In this document: piece after piece, positions 1 through 5,868 of the stretch
Layout: each line of letters opens with the position of its first letter
How positions within the stretch are numbered: position 1 is the stretch's first letter
NCBI GenBank assembly: GCA_013138655.1
Contig: WTCI01000209.1
Span: 1 to 8,159, forward strand
Reading direction: 5' to 3'
DNA: 8,159 nt
From: Desulfuromonadaceae bacterium
GTDB taxonomy: Bacteria > Desulfobacterota > Desulfuromonadia > Desulfuromonadales > Geopsychrobacteraceae
Translations under genes and position numbers: made by a program
The notes under the pieces: generated by a model
The model's input: the letters and a program-made list of their open reading frames with translations, nothing else
Databases searched by the model: none
Told to the model about the DNA's origin: nothing

Positions 1-723
1 GATTGTCATAATCCACACCAGGTCCACGGCTTAGATGAGGTGTCCGGTTATGACCTCAATCAGCAGTGCGCTAGTTGTCATGAAACAGACGACGTTGTCT
101 CTAGTCACAGTGAATGGTTGACCCAAGCTGATCGACATATTGCCAAGCTTCCCTGCATCTCTTGTCATACCGCTTCGGAAGACTACGTCATTATTCTCTA
201 TATGACGCAGCGAGAGAGCAAAGCTGTTTTGGGTGATTTCGAACTCTCCACGTATCAGGACCTGGTCGCTCTGGCGAAGCAGGGGGATGTAAAAAGTCTG
301 ATCGATCTGGACAATGATAATAAGATTTCCTTGGCGGAACTGAGCACTTTCAATTTCAACTCGACTTACAGGTCGATGCGTCTGCAAGCGACTCTGACAC
401 CAGCAGACATTACGCATACCGTTGAAACCCTGGATAATCGTTGGGATTGCAGCTTCTGCCATACCTCGGGAACCGAGCGGATGCAGACCAGCTTCCTGGC
501 ACTGCCGACCAGTGAGGGAACTTATCAGCGGATTGAAGTTGAACGTGGTGCCGTTCTCAAGGCGCTGAATGGTCCGCCGGATTTTTACATGATGGGCGCC
601 ACTCGAAGCACTTGGCTGAATGTCCTTGGCCTGCTGATTGTTATCGGCGGTACGCTGTTGCCGATTGGGCACGGATCACTGCGTTTTCTGACGCGGAAAA
701 ATAGAATGGGAAAAGGGGAATAG
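1..723 (+). CDS. Membrane-anchored multihaem cytochrome c, 3' part (5' end outside window)
   Basis: The frame is open from base 1, so the gene is cut at its 5' end; 240 residues are visible. The first residues read DCH, almost certainly the end of a CxxCH haem site. Three complete haem c sites follow: CASCH (bases 67-81), CISCH (154-168) and CSFCH (448-462). Between the last two lies a 12-residue EF-hand-like loop, DLDNDNKISLAE (304-339), with acidic residues at positions 1, 3, 5 and 12. A hydrophobic segment (about residues 205-225 of the visible part) followed by RFLTRKNR looks like a C-terminal inner-membrane anchor with a positive cytoplasmic end, placing the haems in the periplasm. A cytochrome b gene begins 2 bases after the stop, so the pair is probably a bc-type quinol oxidoreductase resembling the Cbc complexes of Geobacter. 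Which Cbc type it is cannot be decided from this fragment. The cytochrome call is firm; the complex is inferred. Confidence 0.93.
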   Translation, partial: DCHNPHQVHGLDEVSGYDLNQQCASCHETDDVVSSHSEWLTQADRHIAKLPCISCHTASEDYVIILYMTQRESKAVLGDFELSTYQDLVALAKQGDVKSLIDLDNDNKISLAELSTFNFNSTYRSMRLQATLTPADITHTVETLDNRWDCSFCHTSGTERMQTSFLALPTSEGTYQRIEVERGAVLKALNGPPDFYMMGATRSTWLNVLGLLIVIGGTLLPIGHGSLRFLTRKNRMGKGE

Positions 724-725
724 TC

Positions 726-1385
726 ATGGCCGAAAAAAAGATGATCTATCTGCAACCGACGGCGGTTCGTATCTGGCACTGGCTCAACGCACTGGGGATC
801 GTCACCCTCTGTGCCACCGGGGCACAGATACGCTTCCCTGAATATTTTTCTATCTTCGGCAGTTACAGCTCCGTAATCAGTCTGCATAACGTCGCCGGTT
901 ACGTTGTCGTGTTCTCTTTCTTCATCTGGCTTATCTACTACGTCTTCGTCGCTCGGACGATGGTTAAGCTCTACGTACCAACGGTAGATGATCTGCAGAA
1001 TGGATTGCTGAGACAGTCTATATTCTACTTTTTTACCTTCTTCCTGGGCGGGGACAATCCTCATCATCCAACGCCGGATAATAAGTTTAATCCGCTGCAG
1101 AAGACGGCTTACTTTGTAATCATGTTTGTTCTGGTCCCGCTGGTTGGTCTGTCCGGGCTTCTGTTGCTCAATGTAGAGCCCTTGAGTGGCCTGATCATCA
1201 TGTTCGGCGGCCTTAAGGTTCTTGTTGCTCTGCACTATCTTGTCGCCTGTTGCCTCTGTGCCTTCATCTTCACTCATGTTTATCTGGCAACCTTGGGACA
1301 TACGATGATCGCACATTTTATCCCGATGTGGACCGGTTGGGAGGAAGAGCTTGAAGAGCACTCAGATTCACATGAGAGTCACTGA
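726..1385 (+). CDS. Cytochrome b subunit of a bc-type quinol oxidoreductase (four-helix, cytochrome b561/HydC-like)
   Basis: This 219-residue integral membrane protein has four predicted helices, at about residues 15-36, 49-75, 125-148 and 161-190. Histidines in or near them (H18 in RIWHWLN, H54 in SLHNVAGY, H170 in ALHYLVA, H184 in FTHVYLA) are the expected axial ligands of two b haems, as in the cytochrome b561 / Ni-hydrogenase / thiosulfate reductase b-subunit superfamily. The loop between helices 2 and 3 contains GGDNPHHP. The C-terminus is acidic and His-rich (EEELEEHSDSHESH). The ATG follows a purine-rich AAAAGGGGAA ribosome site lying in the end of the cytochrome c gene, so the two are probably translationally coupled. 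The likely role is to oxidise menaquinol in the inner membrane and pass electrons to the upstream multihaem protein. It resembles Geobacter Cbc-type b subunits, but I do not assign a gene name. Confidence 0.88.
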   Translation: MAEKKMIYLQPTAVRIWHWLNALGIVTLCATGAQIRFPEYFSIFGSYSSVISLHNVAGYVVVFSFFIWLIYYVFVARTMVKLYVPTVDDLQNGLLRQSIFYFFTFFLGGDNPHHPTPDNKFNPLQKTAYFVIMFVLVPLVGLSGLLLLNVEPLSGLIIMFGGLKVLVALHYLVACCLCAFIFTHVYLATLGHTMIAHFIPMWTGWEEELEEHSDSHESH

Positions 1386-1702
1386 TAAGAGAGTGGATTC
1401 GACGGTGATGGGCTGAAAAGAAGCTTACAGCAGAAAGCTCCAGGAGATCGGCGGCGCAAAAAATAATGCCTCCGGATAACGGACTTTCGGGTGAGTGATA
1501 AAGAGCCCCTTAAAACACAAAAAAGGAACCATGCCTATTTTCATAGGGTGTGGTTCCTTTTTTTGTGTTGAGTGTAATCGGAAATAACGGGAACTTGCAC
1601 GAAACTTCCACACAGTTTATGTCGTGTTTTGGGTGAGCGGGGAAGTCATGGGGGGATATGTGGGATCGCTGCTTCCCGCACTTCTTGCCGTTCTCTATTG
1701 GA
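1386..1702. other. Intergenic region between convergent operons
   Basis: This 317-base stretch separates the 3' ends of the cytochrome operon and the channel/TIM-barrel operon. Its main content is the terminator at 1514-1569. A short imperfect hairpin, GTGGGA / TCCCGCAC, lies at about 1660-1681 and has no T-run on either strand. The short open frames here have no convincing ribosome site or recognisable protein features, so I call no gene. Confidence 0.7.
1514..1569. terminator. Bidirectional rho-independent terminator
   Basis: A long near-perfect inverted repeat has the left arm AACACAAAAAAGGAACCA and the right arm TGGTTCC, a T-run, then GTGTT, with further CCTAT/ATAGGG pairing near the loop. 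The stem has an A-run on the left and a T-run on the right, so transcripts from either strand end the GC-rich core with a U-tract. It lies between two convergent operons, which fits two-way termination. Confidence 0.85.
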
Positions 1703-2473
1703 TCAATCCAGATAGGTCTGGACTGCCGCCAGAGAGTCTTCAAGCTCGGGAATACTGTGAGATTCTAATGTCATGCTGGGGTGGTTTGGCAATTTTTTTG
1801 CGTTAGCAAAAAATGTCGGGAAATCAATATGTCCCGCACCGATCGGCAGATGCTCGTCACATTGCCCGTGATTGTCGTGCAGATGTAAATGGTGAATGTA
1901 CGGGGAAAGCTTGGCGAACCAATCATCCAGTGGTTTTTGGGTAAACATGTGGCAATGGCCGATGTCGAAACAATGGCCGAAGTTTGCTGAGCCCAGTTCC
2001 TTGAAGAGATCCAGAAAGATATCTGCACTCGGTTCGTAGATATTTTCTATGGCGATGATAAGATCGAGCTGTTCGGCCTGTTTAATATATTCAGGCCAGA
2101 AGGTCAAACAGTTCTCCAGCCAGATATTCTGCTGTTTGCTGGTTGCCTGGTAGGGGATCCCGGGGTGAAAGACGACCAAGCGGCTCCGTAGCGCGCTGGC
2201 CAGTTGCAGAGATTGCCGACACATTGCGTGGGCCTTTTTCTGCTCCTGTTTTTTCGAGCTGCCGGGTTTAAAATCGGCAAAAGGGGCGTGCACTGTATTG
2301 CCTAACTCTCTATCCACCAACTGTGTGGCACAGCGTGACATTTCGACCAAATCAAGCTCGTCGATACCCACTTCCTGGCAGCCGATCTCCGGCTGTAATT
2401 TGCGATTAAGCAGAAAAGGCATCCTGGCAGGGAGCAGTTGTGCCTGAATATGAACGAAAAGTTTAGTTTTCAT
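1703..2473 (-). CDS. Sugar phosphate isomerase/epimerase-like TIM-barrel protein (xylose isomerase-like / AP endonuclease family 2 fold)
   Basis: The 256-residue protein shows the metal-site pattern of the xylose-isomerase-like TIM barrel: H62 in VHAPF, H103 in VFHPG, E143 in IAIENIYEP, D170 and H173/H175 in CFDIGHCH, HLHDN at 197-201, D206 and H208 before LPIGAGHIDF, and E237 in MTLESH. These normally bind one to three divalent metals. The fold is shared by sugar isomerases, epimerases and endonuclease IV. The single-domain size and the LPIGAGHIDF segment favour the isomerase/epimerase-like group, but the substrate is unknown. The ATG sits 3 bases after the stop of the upstream potassium channel gene, with an AAGGG ribosome site overlapping that gene's end, so the two are co-transcribed and probably coupled. 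Transcription runs toward the terminator at 1514-1569. Confidence 0.85.
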   Translation of the reverse strand: MKTKLFVHIQAQLLPARMPFLLNRKLQPEIGCQEVGIDELDLVEMSRCATQLVDRELGNTVHAPFADFKPGSSKKQEQKKAHAMCRQSLQLASALRSRLVVFHPGIPYQATSKQQNIWLENCLTFWPEYIKQAEQLDLIIAIENIYEPSADIFLDLFKELGSANFGHCFDIGHCHMFTQKPLDDWFAKLSPYIHHLHLHDNHGQCDEHLPIGAGHIDFPTFFANAKKLPNHPSMTLESHSIPELEDSLAAVQTYLD

Positions 2474-2476
2474 TTG

Positions 2477-3478
2477 TTACCCTTGACCAGATGCAATGAT
2501 TTCAAGCCGCTTGATTTCCGGTTGTTCCCCGAGAGCGATCAGGATATCTCCCCGGTTGATTTCAGTGCCCGGATCCGGGTTGAATTTCATCTGGTTACCT
2601 TTTTTGATGCCGACAATAATTAAACCAAGGTCTTTACGAATAGCTGAGGTAATCAGAGTTTTTCCCGTCAGGTTGGAGTCTGCGGCCACTTTGATTTCTT
2701 CCATTTGCAATTCAATGTTTTCACGACCGATGGCGATGTCGATAAAATCGACGACCGATGGGCGCAGCACTGCCTGGGCCATGCGAGATGCGCCCATGGT
2801 GTAAGGGGATACAGCTCTGTTGGCCCCGGCCCGCAGCAGTTTTATCTCGGATCCGTCCTCATTGGCACGGGCGAGAATATACAGCTCCGGGTTGATCCCG
2901 CGTGCAGTCAGGGTGATAAAAACATTAGAGGCGTCTGAGGTGACCACGGTAATCAATCCTTTAGCCCGATGAATGCCGGCCTGTTCCAGAACTTCGTCGT
3001 GTGTGGCATCCCCTTCGACATAAAGGTGTCCATCCTCATCAATGTGCCGGCACCGTTCCGTATCCTGTTCGACGATGATAAAAGGGAGCGGCTTCGCGGC
3101 AAAATCCCGGCTGATCAAGCGACCAATTCGTCCATAACCGCAAATGATGTAGTGCCCCCGCAGCTTGCTGATTTGTTTTTGCAATTTTTTCCTCCCCAAC
3201 AATCGGCGAAGTTGGCCCTCCACCATGAATTGAAACATTGATCCAATCGTATAGGCAATGGTCCCGACCCCGAAAACGATCAAGATGATGGTAAAAACCT
3301 TGCCTTCATACGACAGATCATAAACTTCTCGATAGCCAACCGTAGCGAGGGTAATAACGGTCATATAAAGGGATTCAAAAACGGACCATTGCTCAATCAG
3401 AGCATAACCGAGGGTGCCCCCACCGATCAATACCGCGAGGGTCAACAGTGACAAAAGGATTTTACGTAGCGGGTCCAT
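2477..3478 (-). CDS. Potassium channel protein with two membrane helices and a cytoplasmic RCK (TrkA-N/TrkA-C) domain
   Basis: With the start chosen here the protein has 333 residues. Membrane helix 1 is at about 5-26, followed by a pore helix and the filter sequence TVGYREV at 46-52, then helix 2 at about 61-85. After a basic linker, the RCK_N Rossmann domain starts with CGYGRIG (dinucleotide-type GxGxxG, 114-119), has an acidic residue at the end of its second strand (E137, VEQD) and VEGDAT at 155-160. The C-terminal TrkA-C domain is at about 258-329. The plan is that of MthK-like ligand-gated K+ channels, where the RCK ring senses Ca2+, nucleotides or similar ligands. The filter has Arg where GYG channels have Gly, so strict K+ selectivity is inferred, not shown. 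I chose the ATG at 3478 because AGGAG lies 5 bases upstream and family members begin M-x-P-L-R. An upstream in-frame ATG at 3559 has no ribosome site and lies upstream of the likely promoter. Confidence 0.88.
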   Translation of the reverse strand: MDPLRKILLSLLTLAVLIGGGTLGYALIEQWSVFESLYMTVITLATVGYREVYDLSYEGKVFTIILIVFGVGTIAYTIGSMFQFMVEGQLRRLLGRKKLQKQISKLRGHYIICGYGRIGRLISRDFAAKPLPFIIVEQDTERCRHIDEDGHLYVEGDATHDEVLEQAGIHRAKGLITVVTSDASNVFITLTARGINPELYILARANEDGSEIKLLRAGANRAVSPYTMGASRMAQAVLRPSVVDFIDIAIGRENIELQMEEIKVAADSNLTGKTLITSAIRKDLGLIIVGIKKGNQMKFNPDPGTEINRGDILIALGEQPEIKRLEIIASGQG

Positions 3479-3503
3479 GAAGGCTCCTGGAAAAAGAGTT
3501 TTT

Positions 3504-3532
3504 ATGATAGCGATCAGGAACAAAAAAGACAA
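3504..3532 (-). promoter_or_regulatory. Putative sigma70-type promoter for the channel/TIM-barrel operon
   Basis: Read on the minus strand, TTGTCT (3532-3527) and TATCAT (3509-3504) are separated by 17 bases. Transcription would start near 3497, about 20 bases before the ATG at 3478. This supports the shorter protein start. It is a consensus match only. Confidence 0.5.
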
Positions 3533-3548
3533 GTAGAGGTAGAAAGGG

Positions 3549-3576
3549 TTGACATGCACTGTATACTGTATACAAT
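3549..3576 (+). promoter_or_regulatory. Putative promoter and autoregulatory operator of the GntR regulator
   Basis: TTGACA (3549-3554) and TACAAT (3571-3576) are 16 bases apart and match sigma70 boxes well. The spacer holds the palindrome GTATAC-T-GTATAC (3561-3573), which runs into the -10. FCD-type GntR proteins typically bind short palindromes with GT and AC half-sites, and TGTATACAA here fits that style. A regulator bound at this site would block RNA polymerase, so negative autoregulation is the simplest reading. Confidence 0.6.
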
Positions 3577-3605
3577 CTATAAAAATGTGAGAATGGGAGA
3601 CACCC

Positions 3606-4316
3606 TTGAAAACTAGACCGATTGAACAGCACCTGACGCTGCGGGAAAAAATCCTTGAGACGATCCGCGATGCTATTCTGAAAGGGACCCTGAAGCCGGG
3701 GGAAAAGGTTGCCGAGCCTGAATTGGCCGAGCGTTTCGGTATCAGCCGGACACCGATTCGTGAAGCCTTCCGCCAGCTGGAGTCCGAAGGTTACCTGACA
3801 GTTATTCCGCGTAAAGGCGCTGTGGTGGCAGCGCTGTCCGAACAGGATGTGCAGGAGTTTTATGCCATTAAGAGCATTCTCGAAGGCTATGCTGCCGAGC
3901 TGGCGGCAACCCGCTTGTCAGAAAAAGAGATAGAAAAGCTGGAGGCGATCAACAAGCGGCTCAGGAAGCTGGCTGAAGAGGGGGATGTTAAGGTATTTTT
4001 TCGGGTGCATAATGAATTTCACGCCCTGTTCCTCAAGGCTGCCGGAAACAGCAAACTTTGTGAGTTGATCCAGCAATTAGGGTTGAAATTTAACCGGCTG
4101 CGGATGGCGTCACTTTCAGTTGATGGGAGGATGGCGATTTCTGTTGCCGAACATGATAAGTTACTCGCCGCCTTCCGCAATCACGATGGGGAACAGGCGG
4201 AACATCTGGTTAAGAAGACGGCAAACATCGGTGGCAAGGTTTTACTGGAAAGTATGACCCAGGCCGAGGGAGGAAAGGGCAAGAAGTCTATCTTGGAGGA
4301 ACAGATCGACGTTTAG
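3606..4316 (+). CDS. GntR-family transcriptional regulator, FCD (FadR) subfamily
   Basis: The 236-residue protein has an N-terminal winged helix (about 10-75), including the GntR signature ELAERFGISRTPIREAFRQL (40-59) and the wing IPRKGAVV. An all-helical FCD ligand-binding domain follows (about 80-215), with FHALFLKAAGN (138-148) and AEHDKLLAAF (181-190). The start is TTG, with GGAG six bases upstream; no in-frame ATG fits the domain start. The metal/effector site is atypical: H135 and H139 fall in the D/N-x-x-x-H positions and H183 in the next, but the usual last histidine appears to be T205. The gene is divergent from the channel operon, so the regulator could control itself and perhaps that operon. 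The effector is unknown. A strong terminator follows, so the gene is probably transcribed alone. Confidence 0.92.
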   Translation: MKTRPIEQHLTLREKILETIRDAILKGTLKPGEKVAEPELAERFGISRTPIREAFRQLESEGYLTVIPRKGAVVAALSEQDVQEFYAIKSILEGYAAELAATRLSEKEIEKLEAINKRLRKLAEEGDVKVFFRVHNEFHALFLKAAGNSKLCELIQQLGLKFNRLRMASLSVDGRMAISVAEHDKLLAAFRNHDGEQAEHLVKKTANIGGKVLLESMTQAEGGKGKKSILEEQIDV

Positions 4317-4350
4317 TTTCGGGCTCTTCCGCAGCTTGTTTGAAGCTCTC

Positions 4351-4384
4351 AGCCCTACGGCAATGTATTGCCGTAGGGCTTTTT
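4351..4384 (+). terminator. Rho-independent terminator after the GntR gene
   Basis: A perfect inverted repeat of 14 bases per arm, AGCCCTACGGCAAT / ATTGCCGTAGGGCT, is followed by TTTT and AT-rich sequence. It lies 34 bases past the GntR stop. There is no T-run on the other strand, so it mainly serves + strand transcription. Confidence 0.9.
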
Positions 4385-4448
4385 ATGATCAGAAGATCTC
4401 CGCTTGAATCGATTTTTTAGTGGCGTGTTGCCGGCCCGCCAAATAAAC

Positions 4449-5336
4449 TCAGCTGAGGTAGTTTTTGATCCCCTGTGAGAAATCGGTCAATTCCAGCCCC
4501 AGTGCTTGTTGCCACTCAGTTGGATCACAGCAGTTCCCTTCCAGCAGTACCTGTAGTTGATCTCTGGACATCGGAAATTGCGGTAGTAACTGTAGTGCAG
4601 AAACGAGCGGTTTCATCAGGCTCAGGGGGTGATGTAGCTTGCGCACCAGACTTTTCCCCAAGGCTTGGCCAATCAGATCGAGAATTTCGTCGTAGCTGTA
4701 ATTCTTTGGACCACCACAATGATAAACATGCCCGACCGTTTCTTCGCGCTTCAGGGCGTTGACAAACCCTTTGGCGACATCTGTTACGTTGACAGGTTGC
4801 AATCTGTATTGACCATTCCCCATCACCGGCACGAGAGGCAAGGTGCGAATCAGCTGCGCCAGCACGTTAACGAATATATCGTCCGGGCCAAAAATCAGTG
4901 ACGGCCGGAAGATTGTCCAGTTGAGATTCGAATGACGTACTGCTTGTTCGGCGGCCCATTTGGTTTGGTGATAAGCGGAAACGGCTGCTGTTCTGGAGCC
5001 GTTGGCACTCATCTGCAGATAGCGATCGACCCCCTGTTCCTCCGCGGCGGCGACCATATTGCGGGTCGATTCGGTATGCAGTCGCTCGAAAGTTATCCCT
5101 CGTCCCGGGAATTCGCGGATAATACCGACCAGGTGAATGACCGCGTCGCAACCGTTGAGCAAGCCAGTCAGGCTGTTTTTGTCGGTTGTGTCACCGACAA
5201 CTGTTTCAATCTGTTCCCAGGCGCTCAATCCATTCTTTTTTCTGAGCAGAGCCCGCACTTGGTGCCCTGCTTCCTGGAGCTGCTTGAGGACATCCCGGCC
5301 AACGAAACCGGTCCCACCGGTAAGAAAGATTTTCAT
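4449..5336 (-). CDS. NAD(P)-binding SDR-family protein, complex I NDUFA9-like / epimerase type
   Basis: This 295-residue atypical/extended SDR has the nucleotide-binding GGTGFVG at 7-13 (strand 1 KIFLT before it), VVGDTTD after strand 3, and HLVGIIRE at 68-75. The catalytic-type residues are S110 (QMSANGS), Y122 and K126 (YHQTK), and IFRPSLIFGPDD follows at 142-153. The HLVGI-RE and MSANG motifs are typical of the group related to the NDUFA9 subunit of complex I and to UDP-glucose epimerase-like SDRs; the bacterial members are mostly unassigned and their substrate is unknown. The sequence has ATGATG at the start. I chose the second ATG because GGAG lies 6 bases upstream and family members begin MKIFLTGGTG. 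A further in-frame ATG at 5396 lies inside a palindrome and lacks a ribosome site. The gene stands alone. Confidence 0.87.
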   Translation of the reverse strand: MKIFLTGGTGFVGRDVLKQLQEAGHQVRALLRKKNGLSAWEQIETVVGDTTDKNSLTGLLNGCDAVIHLVGIIREFPGRGITFERLHTESTRNMVAAAEEQGVDRYLQMSANGSRTAAVSAYHQTKWAAEQAVRHSNLNWTIFRPSLIFGPDDIFVNVLAQLIRTLPLVPVMGNGQYRLQPVNVTDVAKGFVNALKREETVGHVYHCGGPKNYSYDEILDLIGQALGKSLVRKLHHPLSLMKPLVSALQLLPQFPMSRDQLQVLLEGNCCDPTEWQQALGLELTDFSQGIKNYLS

Positions 5337-5369
5337 CATTGTCTCCTTGAAAACCGGGAATCTAATTTT

Positions 5370-5398
5370 GTGTGCATCCGAAAATTTCGTATGCACAC
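5370..5398. promoter_or_regulatory. 29-base palindrome upstream of the SDR gene, probable operator
   Basis: The arms GTGTGCATCCGAAA and TTTCGTATGCACAC, around a central A, pair at 13 of 14 positions. The site lies 34 bases upstream of the SDR start codon. A minus-strand TATAAG (5414-5409) lies just upstream of it, so a bound regulator could block transcription of the SDR gene. It is not followed by a T-run on either strand, so it is not a terminator. The binding protein is unknown. Confidence 0.55.
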
Positions 5399-5490
5399 GA
5401 ATTCGCTCTTATAGCTACCCTTGCCATGTAAATCATATCAATTAAATTTGATGGTGTCACAAAAAGTCCGCTCTCCTACGTTACGGCGGG

Positions 5491-5601
5491 TTTTCAGGAA
5501 CTCGACATACCATTATATATGCCTTCCCCCCCTGAAAAATCACCAAGCCTGCAAGGGCGAAATTTGTGCTTAGCCATCTCAAGGCTTTTCAATTTTTCAG
5601 G
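5491..5601. other. Nested inverted repeat with alternative pairing, possible structured RNA
   Basis: CCTGAAAAAT (5531-5540) pairs perfectly with ATTTTTCAGG (5592-5601). Inside it, AAGCCT (5545-5550) pairs with AGGCTT (5582-5587) across a symmetric four-by-four internal loop. The arm at 5531-5538 can instead pair with TTTTCAGG at 5491-5498, so two exclusive folds are possible. A + strand TTTTCA (5491-5496) / TATATA (5514-5519) pair with 17-base spacing could start a transcript just before the stem. I recognise no known riboswitch class. The repeats are seen directly; an RNA function is inference. Confidence 0.35.
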
Positions 5602-5737
5602 CTGTCAGAATCGCTGGGTGATACTCCAGCTGTAGCGTTTAAAAAGGAAAGTATCCATAAGGTATTTTTCAGCGGGGCAAACAACTTTTTCTGCGTAAGA
5701 AAAAAGAGCCCAGTGGTTATTTTATACTAATCCTGCC

Positions 5738-5766
5738 TTGCTTCGATGATGGATTTGGGCTATATT
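5738..5766 (+). promoter_or_regulatory. Putative sigma70-type promoter of pckA
   Basis: TTGCTT (5738-5743) and TATATT (5761-5766) are separated by 17 bases. Transcription would begin near 5773, giving a leader of roughly 95 bases before the pckA ATG. A second -10-like TATACT at 5723-5728 has no good -35. Confidence 0.5.
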
Positions 5767-5791
5767 CCGGCCGGTGGGCGGCCGGTTGGCC
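5767..5791 (+). repeat. GC-rich overlapping inverted repeats at the start of the pckA leader
   Basis: CCGGCC (5767-5772) can pair with GGCCGG (5780-5785), while GGCC (5780-5783) can alternatively pair with GGCC (5788-5791). The two hairpins share bases and cannot form together. They lie at the predicted transcription start. No T-run follows, so this is not a standard attenuator. Confidence 0.35.
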
Positions 5792-5868
5792 GCTCTTTAG
5801 CGTTAATTTCACGAACACAGAACCAACATGATAACCCGAGATCAGTGCGGATCACTGGGAGGAACAAA

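Larger units (their letters stand above)
5399..5868. other. Long intergenic region between the SDR gene and pckA
   Basis: About 470 bases hold no convincing gene. Recognisable items are a minus-strand TATAAT (5517-5512) with a poor -35, a nested inverted repeat at 5531-5601, a small hairpin GCTGG/CCAGC (5613-5630), the pckA promoter (5738-5766) and a GC-rich leader with the pckA ribosome site GGGAGG (5857-5862). The length is large for a simple divergent promoter and leaves room for a leader or small RNA. Confidence 0.6.

Noticed and set aside
1787..1802. Sigma54-like -24/-12 element, TGGCA then TTGC at correct spacing, on the + strand
   Set aside because: It lies inside the TIM-barrel coding sequence, where the T-run encodes Lys-Lys on the other strand, and no + strand gene follows.
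1624..1806. Small + strand open frame of 60 codons after the bidirectional terminator
   Set aside because: It overlaps the 3' end of the TIM-barrel gene, has a weak start context, and its product shows no recognisable features.
3479..3559. A 27-residue N-terminal extension of the potassium channel from an ATG at 3559
   Set aside because: It has no ribosome site and lies across the -35 region of the divergent GntR promoter and upstream of the probable minus promoter; the ATG at 3478 has AGGAG and the usual family start.
4421..4441. TGGCG/CGCCA inverted repeat downstream of the SDR gene as its terminator
   Set aside because: The stem is only five bases with a long loop, and no T-run follows on the minus strand.
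5337..5396. A 20-residue extension of the SDR protein from an ATG at 5396
   Set aside because: The ATG is part of the palindrome and has no ribosome site, while the nucleotide-binding strand of SDRs normally starts right at the N-terminus, as with the ATG at 5336.
5746..5868. A 41-residue N-terminal extension of PEP carboxykinase from an ATG at 5746
   Set aside because: It has no ribosome site, overlaps the likely promoter and GC-rich leader, and does not resemble the family; the ATG at 5869 has GGAGG at ideal spacing.
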